Assembly: GCF_039523435.1 (NCBI RefSeq)
Contig: NZ_BAAAFH010000011.1
Location: 62,001-126,000 of the forward strand
DNA from: Wandonia haliotis
GTDB taxonomy: Bacteria > Bacteroidota > Bacteroidia > Flavobacteriales_D > Crocinitomicaceae
DNA length: 64,000 nucleotides
Direction of reading: 5' to 3'
Made by a program: the position numbers and the translations under genes. The notes under the pieces were generated by a model, which had not been told where the DNA came from, ran no database searches, and saw nothing but the letters and a program-made list of their open reading frames with translations. This document shows, in pieces, positions 17,852 to 25,226 of this stretch; position 1 is the stretch's first letter, and each line of letters opens with the position of its first letter.

Positions 17852-17963
17852 ATTGGTCTGTTTGTCTTCCAACAAAACTAACTATTTATCGCCTGAAAAA
17901 TTTTATCTTTAGCCAAAATATTGATTTTTATTCGTTAAATAACTCTAAAATAAACCTGTTTTC

Positions 17964-19748
17964 ATGAAGTACCTTAGTTTATTAGTTGCAATTCTTACAG
18001 GAGTTGTTGTTTCGGCACAGTCTGTATTGTATAAGTTGGGAATGTCAAAACCCCAGACACATTACTTTGAAGTTGAGATGATACTAACAGACTTTAAAAC
18101 AGAAACGCTCGATTTGAAAATGCCGGTTTGGGCTCCGGGATCATATCTGGTACGGGAATTTCCGTCAAATGTCAATTTGGTGAAGGCGTATGATGAAAAA
18201 GGAAACGCACTTCAGATAAATAAGACGGATAAGAATACATGGAAAGTAGAGGCGGGAAAAGCTAAGAAAGTAAGAGTGAATTATGAGGTATACGCATTTG
18301 ATCTGACTGTTCGTACCAGTTTTTTGGATCTGACGCACGGATACATCAATGGTACAAGTGTTTTTATGTATGTCGATGGGTTTAAAGAGCTTCCCGGAGA
18401 TTTGATTATTACACCTCACTATTCATTCAAAAAGGTAACAACGGCATTACCAAAAAGAAGTGAACAAGTAGCAGCTGACGGTACTTTCCTGTATCGTTTT
18501 GATACTTTTGATCAGTTAGTGGATTGTCCTATCGAGATTGGGAATCAGATCGAGTTTTCTTTTACTGCGGCAGGAATTCCTCATCACGTTGCTATTTACG
18601 GGGAAGGAAATTATAACATCGAGCGATTGAAACATGATATGGCTAAAATAGTGGAATCCACTACAAATATTTTTGGGTTTAATCCAAATGATGAGTACTG
18701 GTTTATTATTCACAACACGACCAATGGTGGGGGAGGACTTGAGCACACAAACTCAACAACGTTAAATGTGCGTCGTTGGTCGTATGAAGGTTCCTCATAC
18801 CTGGGATTCCTTAGTTTGGTCGCTCATGAATATTTTCACTTGTGGAATGTAAAACGTTTACGTCCGATTGAACTGGGACCGTTTGATTATGACAAAGAAA
18901 ATTATACATCATTGCTTTGGGTGATGGAAGGATTTACATCATACTATGACGAGTTAATTCTTCGAAGAGCGGGATTTTATTCAGAAGATGAATATCTGAA
19001 TAAACTTTTTGCTACGTTGAATGCTGTGGAAAACCAACCTGGAAATAAAATACAGCCCGTGGCACATGCGAGTTTTGATGCATGGATCAAAGCTTATCGT
19101 CCTAATGAGAATAGCTATAATACAACGATCTCTTATTACAGTAAAGGGCAATTGATCGGGTTGGTATGTGATGCCATGATTATTGATGCGACCAATGGTA
19201 AAAAATCACTGGATGATTTTATGCAGGTGATGTATGATAAGTACTACGTCAAAGCAAAACGAGGATTTACCGAAGATGAATTTAAGAAGGAAATGGAAGC
19301 AATTGTCGGTAAAAAACTCGATCAATTCTTTGAAGACTATATTCATGGAACGAAAACGATTGATTACAACAAGTATTTGTCCATGGTAGGTTTACGTGTA
19401 ACGAATAACGGAACACCGGAACCTTTCTTCGGGACTTCTCTTTCGGAAGATAACGGAAAGTTAATGGTAAAGCGAGTGCAGTCCGGAAGCGCAGCAGAAG
19501 CGGCAGGAGTCAGTGCAAATGATGAAATTTTGGCCGTAAACGGATTCCGAGCCAGTCAAAAAGGTTTCAGTGATTACCTGGGGTCTTTAATGATGGGAGA
19601 TGCATTCAAGTTACTGGTTTCCCGTGATGATGTTTTGATGGAGTTGGATGCTTATATGGGAGAAATTATCAGAGCTCAGTACAGACCCGCTTTGATTGAT
19701 GAGGCAAAAAAGGAAAAATTATTACGTTACTGGTTAAGAGAAAAATAG
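17964..19748 (+). CDS. M61 family metallopeptidase with PDZ domain
   Basis: 594 residues with a signal peptide (YLSLLVAILTGVVVSAQ). After an N-terminal beta domain comes the glycyl-aminopeptidase-like catalytic domain: NGGGGLEHTNST substrate motif, the zinc site HEYFHLWNVKRLRP (HExxH), and a downstream Glu in WVMEGFTSYYDEL. A C-terminal PDZ domain (about 490-570, with GSAAEAAGVSANDEILAVNG) binds peptide ends. It is probably a periplasmic aminopeptidase or protease. The DUF1801 gene follows after 3 bp. Confidence 0.88.
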   Translation: MKYLSLLVAILTGVVVSAQSVLYKLGMSKPQTHYFEVEMILTDFKTETLDLKMPVWAPGSYLVREFPSNVNLVKAYDEKGNALQINKTDKNTWKVEAGKAKKVRVNYEVYAFDLTVRTSFLDLTHGYINGTSVFMYVDGFKELPGDLIITPHYSFKKVTTALPKRSEQVAADGTFLYRFDTFDQLVDCPIEIGNQIEFSFTAAGIPHHVAIYGEGNYNIERLKHDMAKIVESTTNIFGFNPNDEYWFIIHNTTNGGGGLEHTNSTTLNVRRWSYEGSSYLGFLSLVAHEYFHLWNVKRLRPIELGPFDYDKENYTSLLWVMEGFTSYYDELILRRAGFYSEDEYLNKLFATLNAVENQPGNKIQPVAHASFDAWIKAYRPNENSYNTTISYYSKGQLIGLVCDAMIIDATNGKKSLDDFMQVMYDKYYVKAKRGFTEDEFKKEMEAIVGKKLDQFFEDYIHGTKTIDYNKYLSMVGLRVTNNGTPEPFFGTSLSEDNGKLMVKRVQSGSAAEAAGVSANDEILAVNGFRASQKGFSDYLGSLMMGDAFKLLVSRDDVLMELDAYMGEIIRAQYRPALIDEAKKEKLLRYWLREK

Positions 19749-19751
19749 AGA

Positions 19752-20210
19752 ATGCAATCAAAAGCACAGACGGTTGAGGCCTATTTTCAGGAACTACCTG
19801 AAGATAGAAAAGAAGCCATGTCAAGACTTCGGACTACAATTCTTGAGAATCTTCCAAAGGGTTTTGCTGAAATTATGAGTTATGGTATGGTAGGATATGT
19901 TGTTCCGCATGAACTATATCCTGCCGGCTACCATTGTAACCCTGAACAACCACTTCCGTTTCTGGGAATGGCATCTCAGAAAAATGCGATTTCATTTTAC
20001 CACATGGGAATGTACGCAAATCCGGAATTACTGGATTGGTTTGTGCAGGAGTATCCCAAATATTGCTCGCTGAAACTCGATATGGGGAAAAGCTGTGTTC
20101 GGTTTAAAAAACCGGACAAAATTCCGTTTGATTTAATTGGTGAACTGGTACGTAAAATGTCTCCTGAACAATGGATTGAAATCTACGAGAAAGAAGTAAA
20201 GAGAAAATAG
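19752..20210 (+). CDS. DUF1801 domain protein
   Basis: 152 residues, no signal peptide. It has the YdhG-like DUF1801 fold: an N-terminal helix with TVEAYFQELPEDRKEAM, EIMSYGMVGYVVP, FLGMASQKNAISFYHMG and GKSCVRFKKPDKIPFDLIG. Members are small cytoplasmic proteins of unknown role, sometimes frataxin-like in fold. It is co-transcribed with the M61 peptidase. The sequence immediately after it is the recR remnant. Confidence 0.8.
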   Translation: MQSKAQTVEAYFQELPEDRKEAMSRLRTTILENLPKGFAEIMSYGMVGYVVPHELYPAGYHCNPEQPLPFLGMASQKNAISFYHMGMYANPELLDWFVQEYPKYCSLKLDMGKSCVRFKKPDKIPFDLIGELVRKMSPEQWIEIYEKEVKRK

Positions 20211-20229
20211 TTTCGTACTGATTTGATGC

Positions 20230-20345
20230 TACTTTTATACGGCATGTGGATTATGATCGATTTAGTATCAATTCATGAGTATAGTGAAGTTTCAATCCGA
20301 TCGTATTCCCTTGGAAAATTGGTAGAAACTACATCCATAATTAAA
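20230..20345 (-). pseudogene. Decayed duplicate of the 3' end of recR
   Basis: On the minus strand this stretch resembles the 3' end of intact recR at 22156-22770. The best block, 20230-20260 against 22167-22197, matches at 27 of 31 bases, and all three of its transitions are G to A (minus strand) in the decayed copy; the fourth change is A to T. The next 16 bases match at 13 of 16 after a 4-base deletion. Weaker similarity then extends to about 20345. The encoded ending MPYESN of RecR is still visible as MPYKSS, but the frame has a stop and indels. It holds no functional domain. Confidence 0.75.
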
Positions 20346-20383
20346 AGCCTTTGTTGGTATTTATCCCGAGACATATCTGACTG

Positions 20384-20405
20384 AAAAGCCCCGAAAAAAC
20401 GGGGC
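20384..20405 (-). terminator. Intrinsic terminator of the VOC lipoprotein gene
   Basis: GCCCCG (20388-20393) pairs with CGGGGC (20400-20405) around a loop of six identical bases (A on plus). On the minus strand it is followed by TTTTC, 30 bp past the gene's stop. It may also act weakly on plus-strand transcripts (TATATTCTTT). Confidence 0.75.
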
Positions 20406-20434
20406 TATATTCTTTAGGTTCCAAACTAAAAACG

Positions 20435-20932
20435 TTACGGATTATAAACACCGTTAAATAAAATAACTCTCCAACCGTCCGGATCTTCATACGTTTCGCT
20501 TTTGCCTTTCCAATAAGGGTTTTCAGGCTCTACAGGTAGTATTCCCGTTCTTTGAATACGTTCATTGGCTTTTTTGTATTCATCCGGATTGTCGTAATAA
20601 AACACCAGTAAGTTTTCTTTTGTAGGCTTGGGTAAAGGAGTTTTATCTACGTGTTGGGTAAACTCCAAATGATAGGTTTTATCGGGCATTCCCAACATCA
20701 CACCATCATATCCCAAATGATCCTCGAATTTTCCCAACACCTCTAACCCTAAGGTCTCCTGATAAAATTTTACAACTTCAGTAAGGTTATTGGTTGGTCT
20801 TGCTATTCTAAATTGTACAGCTTTCATTTCGTTTTTGTTAGTAGAAGTTTTTAAATTCGTTTCATTGTTACAGGAAGTAAACAAGGTTGATGAAATAGCC
20901 ATTGCTATAACACCTAAATATTTCCGTTTCAT
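20435..20932 (-). CDS. VOC/glyoxalase-fold lipoprotein
   Basis: 165 residues from the ATG at 20932. A lipoprotein signal (MKRKYLGVIAMAISSTLFTSC) and a polar linker precede a glyoxalase/bleomycin-resistance fold domain that starts at a second Met (20827, MKAVQFRIARPTNNLTEVVK). The VOC domain shows TLGLEVLGKFEDH, HLEFTQH and YEDPDGWRVILFN, with His/Glu residues at usual metal positions. VOC enzymes are normally cytoplasmic, so export as a lipoprotein is unusual. It follows the AraC regulator gene by 78 bp. It might detoxify or bind a small molecule in the periplasm; the substrate is unknown. Confidence 0.7.
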   Translation of the reverse strand: MKRKYLGVIAMAISSTLFTSCNNETNLKTSTNKNEMKAVQFRIARPTNNLTEVVKFYQETLGLEVLGKFEDHLGYDGVMLGMPDKTYHLEFTQHVDKTPLPKPTKENLLVFYYDNPDEYKKANERIQRTGILPVEPENPYWKGKSETYEDPDGWRVILFNGVYNP

Positions 20933-21010
20933 AAAATTTGTTTTACTGTTACGGAACAAAATTCCTGATAAAAACCAGAGCAAACAATTACAGAAATTCG
21001 GTTTGTGTTG

Positions 21011-21898
21011 TCAATTTTCCTGTTTGTTTTGATAATGAACAGGGGATATGCCTTTTATGCCTTTGAAAAAACGGGAAAAAGCAGAAGTAGAAGCAAAGCC
21101 TAATGTGTCGGAAATAGATTTTATAGAAAGCTGGGAATACTTTAATAGTAATTCGGCCTCCAGCATAATTCGGTTTTGGATGAGGGTAAGCGCAGATACA
21201 CCGGTCTGATTTTTTACACATTCGCTAACGTATTTTGACGACAGAAACAGCAAGTCTGCATATTCCTTTACTGTTTTATATCGGTGGAAATTCTTGTCTA
21301 CCAATTTCCGGAATTCGTACATTACCTGATATTGCCGGTTAATGAGTTTATCGGAATTTAAAAGGCATATTTCACAAACTCTGTTATACTCATATAATAT
21401 TTGCAAGACATACAGGCGTGAAACTTCAAGACAGAATGGCGATTGATGTTCTAATTCTTCCTTGATCTTTTTGAATTTGTATACTATATCGTTGAAGTTG
21501 CTCTCTTCCAAATCGAAAATTGGCGGATAATCGGGATTGATGAACAATAATTCTTCCATAATCTCACTTTTTACAACCCCTTTCTTCACGAAATCAGATT
21601 TAAAAAGTAAGAAATACGCGTCAAAACCTTTGGGAAAATGTTTAACAGAAAAAACAGTGTGCGGTGGAACAATAGAAAGCGCAGATGATTGTATTGAAAA
21701 GTCGTGATGACCAACCGTAAGATCACATTTACCTTTTGTGCATAAAATAACCAAATGAAAATTGAGCTTAACTGCATCAATCGGTTTCAGACATTCGTTC
21801 ACACGAAAGACTGAACAGGAAGTATCTTCCGCATCGCCGGGTTGCAAGCACAAGTGTTTTTTTATGAAATCTTCTATTTCTAAAAATTGTACAGTCAT
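21011..21898 (-). CDS. AraC family transcriptional regulator
   Basis: 295 residues. An N-terminal cupin-like sensing domain (KLNFHLVILCTKGKCDLTVG, SALSIVPPHTVFSV) is followed by two helix-turn-helix units: EYADLLFLSSKYVSECVKNQ and IKSISDTLGFASTSAFSRFF, ending GISPVHYQNK. It binds DNA in response to a small ligand. It is upstream of and in the same direction as the VOC lipoprotein gene, its probable target. Composition looks more AT-rich than the flanks, fitting a transferred segment. Confidence 0.85.
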   Translation of the reverse strand: MTVQFLEIEDFIKKHLCLQPGDAEDTSCSVFRVNECLKPIDAVKLNFHLVILCTKGKCDLTVGHHDFSIQSSALSIVPPHTVFSVKHFPKGFDAYFLLFKSDFVKKGVVKSEIMEELLFINPDYPPIFDLEESNFNDIVYKFKKIKEELEHQSPFCLEVSRLYVLQILYEYNRVCEICLLNSDKLINRQYQVMYEFRKLVDKNFHRYKTVKEYADLLFLSSKYVSECVKNQTGVSALTLIQNRIMLEAELLLKYSQLSIKSISDTLGFASTSAFSRFFKGIKGISPVHYQNKQEN

Positions 21899-22155
21899 TG
21901 GTTTAAAATATTCCCGAAAAATTAAATGTAGATCCCAAATAAATAGATCAACGTTTATTCAAAAATACCATAATTATAGAGTAATATATGGATATTGACC
22001 GCTATTTAGTTTTTGGTAATCGTACTACTTATAAAGTATTTGATAATCACAACAAATGATGCCTGCGACAGTTGTCCTTTTGGAAGTTCACAGCGAAAAA
22101 ATTTACCTCAGATTAGCCGTGGAATACTGTGAAAGTTGTTGAAAAAGCTAAAACT

Positions 22156-22770
22156 TTATTTTAAATTACTTTCATACGGCATGCGGTTCATGATCGACCG
22201 GCTTAGTGTTAATTCATCAGCATAATGCAGCTCCGACCCAACAGCAACTCCTCTGGAAAGTGTGGAAATAATTACAGGAAATTCTTTTAGTTTTTTGTAG
22301 AGATAAAAGTTGGTGGTATCTCCTTCCATTGTAGCATTGAGTGCCAGTATAATTTCATGTACTTCGCCGGTTCTTGCTTTTTCAAGTAATGAAGGAATGT
22401 TTAGATCCGAAGGTCCTATCCCTTCCATTGGAGAGATAATACCTCCCAATACGTGATAGATTCCTTTGAAAGAAGAAGTCGCTTCTATAGCCATGATGTC
22501 ACGCAAATCTTCAACAACACAAATCACCGAATGATCCCGTCTCGGGTTGAGACAAATTTCACAGATTTCACCGTCAGAAATATTTCCACAGGAAGAGCAG
22601 GTTTTTACTTCTTTTTTCATGCGGGTAAACGCATCAGAAAATCGTTTTACATCTGATTCTTCTTGTTTTAAAAGGTGCAACACAAGACGAAGAGCAGTCT
22701 TTTTTCCTACTCCTGGAAGAGAGGCCATCTGTTCAACTGCCTCTTCAATATATCTGGATGGGATATTCAC
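22156..22770 (-). CDS. recR: Recombination mediator protein RecR
   Basis: 204 residues from a GTG at 22770, giving the normal RecR length and start (VNIPSRYIEEAVEQM). The longer frame would pass through the mscL terminator. Visible: helix-hairpin-helix SLPGVGKKTALRLVLHL, the C4 zinc finger CSSCGNISDGEICEIC, the Toprim domain (VICVVEDLRDIMAIE), ending MPYESNLK. RecR loads RecA with RecO and RecF in gap repair. The part-copy of its 3' end lies 1.9 kb downstream. Confidence 0.92.
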   Translation of the reverse strand: MNIPSRYIEEAVEQMASLPGVGKKTALRLVLHLLKQEESDVKRFSDAFTRMKKEVKTCSSCGNISDGEICEICLNPRRDHSVICVVEDLRDIMAIEATSSFKGIYHVLGGIISPMEGIGPSDLNIPSLLEKARTGEVHEIILALNATMEGDTTNFYLYKKLKEFPVIISTLSRGVAVGSELHYADELTLSRSIMNRMPYESNLK

Positions 22771-22816
22771 AGCACGAAGGTACGCAAGAATAAAAAAATA
22801 GCGGCTGAAAGAAAAT

Positions 22817-22849
22817 AAAAAATGCACGGACTATACAGAAATCCGTGCA
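22817..22849 (-). terminator. Intrinsic terminator of mscL
   Basis: TGCACGGA (22823-22830) pairs perfectly with TCCGTGCA (22842-22849) around an 11-nt loop. On the minus strand it is followed by a T-run (TTTTTTATTTTC). It lies 23 bp past the mscL stop and upstream of the recR start, arguing against read-through into recR. Confidence 0.75.
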
Positions 22850-22871
22850 CTTAACTACGTATATAAATCAA

Positions 22872-23288
22872 TTACTTGTTTTTCAGAAGATCGCGAATTT
22901 CACCGAGCAACACTTCTTCTTTGGAAGGTGCTGGAGGCGCAGCAGGAGCTTCTTCTTTTTTCTTTTTCATTCTGTTAATTCCTTTCACCAAAAGGAACAT
23001 AAAGAAAGCTACGATAATGAATTCAAGTGTTACACCAATAAAATCACCGTACAGCACACTCACTTCGGGGGTGGTTATCTCTCCGGCATCATTTGTGACA
23101 GCTTCCCGTACGACCCATTTCCACTGGCTCATATCTTTTCCTTGAATCAATCCTACTAATGGCATAACCATTCCCTTTATAAAAGCTCCCGTTACTTTCG
23201 TAAAGGCTGCTCCCATAACAAAACCGACTGCCAGATCAACCAGATTGCCTTTCATGGCAAAGTCCTTAAATTCCTTAATAAATCCCAT
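22872..23288 (-). CDS. mscL: Large-conductance mechanosensitive channel MscL
   Basis: 138 residues from the ATG at 23288 (MGFIKEFKDFAMKGNLVDLAVG). MscL releases solutes when membrane tension rises during osmotic downshock. Two transmembrane helices: TM1 with GNLVDLAVGFVMGAAFTKV and TM2 with GVTLEFIIVAFFMFLLVKG. The charged RMKKKKEE stretch, an Ala/Pro-rich linker and the cytoplasmic helix EVLLGEIRDLLKN follow. The longer frame upstream (to 23378) overlaps the likely promoter. Monocistronic. Confidence 0.93.
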   Translation of the reverse strand: MGFIKEFKDFAMKGNLVDLAVGFVMGAAFTKVTGAFIKGMVMPLVGLIQGKDMSQWKWVVREAVTNDAGEITTPEVSVLYGDFIGVTLEFIIVAFFMFLLVKGINRMKKKKEEAPAAPPAPSKEEVLLGEIRDLLKNK

Positions 23289-23311
23289 GCGAATAAATAA
23301 TTGTGTTAAGC

Positions 23312-23344
23312 CGAAAGTAGTGATATTTAGTATGAAAATCCAAA
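23312..23344 (-). promoter_or_regulatory. Probable sigma-A promoter of mscL
   Basis: On the minus strand TTTG (23344-23341), a 21-nt spacer and TACTTTCG (23319-23312, one mismatch from TAnnTTTG). A start site about 7 bp further gives a leader of about 17-20 nt to the ATG at 23288. Confidence 0.4.
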
Positions 23345-23427
23345 TGTCCGGGCGAAAAAATATAAAACTGACAACCATTTTGTACCACGCTTGTTTGTCT
23401 TTTGTATCTTTCGAAAAAAATAATGAG

Positions 23428-24342
23428 ATGATCAGAACAGCTTTATTATTACTCTTTACACTTGTTGTTATTCCTGTTTTTACCTATTATTTTGATGATC
23501 CGTTACAACCGGAAATTCAATCGGTTTTAACCGGGTTGTTTTATATTGCAGGAGCAATTGCAGTGTATTGTTTTGTTGTAGGAGAATTGACAAAGAATTA
23601 TTCACAGGTAGATAAATTATGGAGTATCTCACCGTTGATTTATGCCTGGTATATCGCACATTCTGTTGGTTACACCGAACGCTCCGTATTAATGGCTGTA
23701 GTGGTGTCTCTATGGGGAGCACGTCTTACATATAATTTTGCACGTAGGGGAGGGTATTCCTGGAAATTCTGGACAGGTGAAGAAGATTACAGGTGGCCTG
23801 TACTCAGAGAAATGGCACCGTTAAATCGTCCGTGGGTATTTTCACTTTTTAATCTGTTATTTATTTCGGGGTATCAGAATGCTCTGATTCTGTTATTTAC
23901 ACTTCCTGCGCTATATGCCGTACAAACCAATACACCGTTAAACTGGTTGGATTATACGGCTGCATTTTTTGTGCTCTTCTTTGTTGTAATTGAGTTTATT
24001 GCAGATCAACAACAATATGACTTTCAGACAGAAAAACATCGTCGGATAAAAGCAGGAATTCCTTTGGAGGGAAAATATGAGAAAGGCTTTGTAGCCGAAG
24101 GACTTTGGTCGGTTGTCCGGCATCCGAATTATATGGCAGAACAATCCGTTTGGATTTCTTTTTATTTCTTTAGTGTGGCTGCTTCGGGAAATTGGTTAAA
24201 CTGGTCTGTTTCGGGAGCTTTATTGTTGGTTATTCTGTTTAAAGGAAGTTCTGATTTCAGTGAGAATATATCTGCCGGAAAATATCCGGATTACAAAGAA
24301 TATCAGCAAAAAGTACCTCGTTTTATTCCTTTTACAAAGTAA
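23428..24342 (+). CDS. DUF1295 / steroid 5-alpha-reductase-like membrane protein
   Basis: 304 residues from the ATG at 23428 (MIRTALLLLFTLVVIPVFTYYF). The frame is open further upstream but that would overlap mscL. About seven membrane helices. The C-terminal DUF1295 signature is clear: SVVRHPNYMAEQSVWISFYF and GSSDFSENISAGKYPDYKEYQQ. The family is related to isoprenylcysteine methyltransferases and steroid or fatty-acid reductases. A reductase role on a lipid or polyprenyl substrate is plausible but not proven. The SDR gene follows after 9 bp. Confidence 0.8.
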   Translation: MIRTALLLLFTLVVIPVFTYYFDDPLQPEIQSVLTGLFYIAGAIAVYCFVVGELTKNYSQVDKLWSISPLIYAWYIAHSVGYTERSVLMAVVVSLWGARLTYNFARRGGYSWKFWTGEEDYRWPVLREMAPLNRPWVFSLFNLLFISGYQNALILLFTLPALYAVQTNTPLNWLDYTAAFFVLFFVVIEFIADQQQYDFQTEKHRRIKAGIPLEGKYEKGFVAEGLWSVVRHPNYMAEQSVWISFYFFSVAASGNWLNWSVSGALLLVILFKGSSDFSENISAGKYPDYKEYQQKVPRFIPFTK

Positions 24343-24351
24343 TCCGAAAGG

Positions 24352-25143
24352 ATGAGTAGTACAGGTGTCAGAAAAACAGCACTCGTAACCGGAGCTTCTT
24401 CCGGGATAGGTTTAGAGATTGCCGAATTGCTGGCTTTGAGAGGATATGACTTGTTTTTGGTTAGTAATGACGAACAGGGATTGAAGCACGCAACCAGTCG
24501 GATACAGAAAACAGGAATAACTGTCTTTAGTCACTGTATGAATCTGGCGGAAGAGAATGCAGCAACAAATCTTTATTCGTTTATAAAAGAACTGGATGTT
24601 GACATTGAAATACTGGTAAACAATGCGGGCTTTTTCTTTTTTAAAGAATCTGTACAGGTTGATCCGGAACAAGCTGGGCGAATAATAAATTTGCATATCA
24701 GAACGGTTTCTGAACTGTGCATTCTTCTGGGGAAAGAAATGAAAGAAAAACGAAGAGGGTATATATTGAATACTTCGTCAATTGCTGCTTACAAGGCATT
24801 TCCCGGGATTGCGTTCTACGGAGCGACAAAAGCCTATATCAAAAGTTTTTCGCGCAGTCTTCGTTCAGAGTTAAAAGTGTATGGGGTTCATGTAACAACG
24901 CTTAGTCCCGGGGCAACAGCTACCAATCTATACGATGGTAAAGGTGTAAATGTGGAGTTAGGAAGGAAACTGGGGGTAATGATGTCTGCTCGTTCTGTTG
25001 CTAAAGCCGGAGTCAGAGGGTTATTCAGAAATCGATCTAACGTAGTGCCGGGTGTTTTGACAAAAGTTATGCTGGGGGTAGCTGTTCTCATTCCGCACGG
25101 GCTTATTTATCGGGTTGTGAAAAGAGGAGGATGGTTGAAATAA
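24352..25143 (+). CDS. Short-chain dehydrogenase/reductase (classical SDR)
   Basis: 263 residues. The NAD(P)-binding TGASSGIG is at the N-terminus, NNAGFFFF in the middle, and the catalytic Ser-Tyr-Lys is visible as LNTSSIAAYKAF and YGATKAYIKSFS (YxxxK). The C-terminus (VLIPHGLIYRVVKRGG) is hydrophobic and may bind membrane. It probably works with the DUF1295 protein upstream on a lipid or steroid-like carbonyl. The exact substrate is unknown. Confidence 0.85.
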   Translation: MSSTGVRKTALVTGASSGIGLEIAELLALRGYDLFLVSNDEQGLKHATSRIQKTGITVFSHCMNLAEENAATNLYSFIKELDVDIEILVNNAGFFFFKESVQVDPEQAGRIINLHIRTVSELCILLGKEMKEKRRGYILNTSSIAAYKAFPGIAFYGATKAYIKSFSRSLRSELKVYGVHVTTLSPGATATNLYDGKGVNVELGRKLGVMMSARSVAKAGVRGLFRNRSNVVPGVLTKVMLGVAVLIPHGLIYRVVKRGGWLK

Positions 25144-25197
25144 CGTAACTTAACAACATAATAATCAACGAAACACTACAAAGTGAAAACAATGTCG

Positions 25198-25205
25198 TAT
25201 CTTTG
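25198..25205 (+). promoter_or_regulatory. Candidate -7 element of the DEAD-box helicase gene
   Basis: A perfect TATCTTTG (TAnnTTTG) 21 bp upstream of the ATG at 25227. I see no good TTTG at the right upstream distance, so only the -7 half is supported. Confidence 0.4.
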
Positions 25206-25226
25206 CACCCAATTTTAAATAAATTT

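Noticed and set aside
21899..22155. Possible small gene or integrase remnant in the gap next to recR
   Set aside because: AT-rich with no frame of convincing composition and no recognisable integrase motif; I see nothing in it.
22771..22827. Longer N-terminus for recR
   Set aside because: It would run through the mscL terminator; the GTG at 22770 gives the usual RecR start and length.
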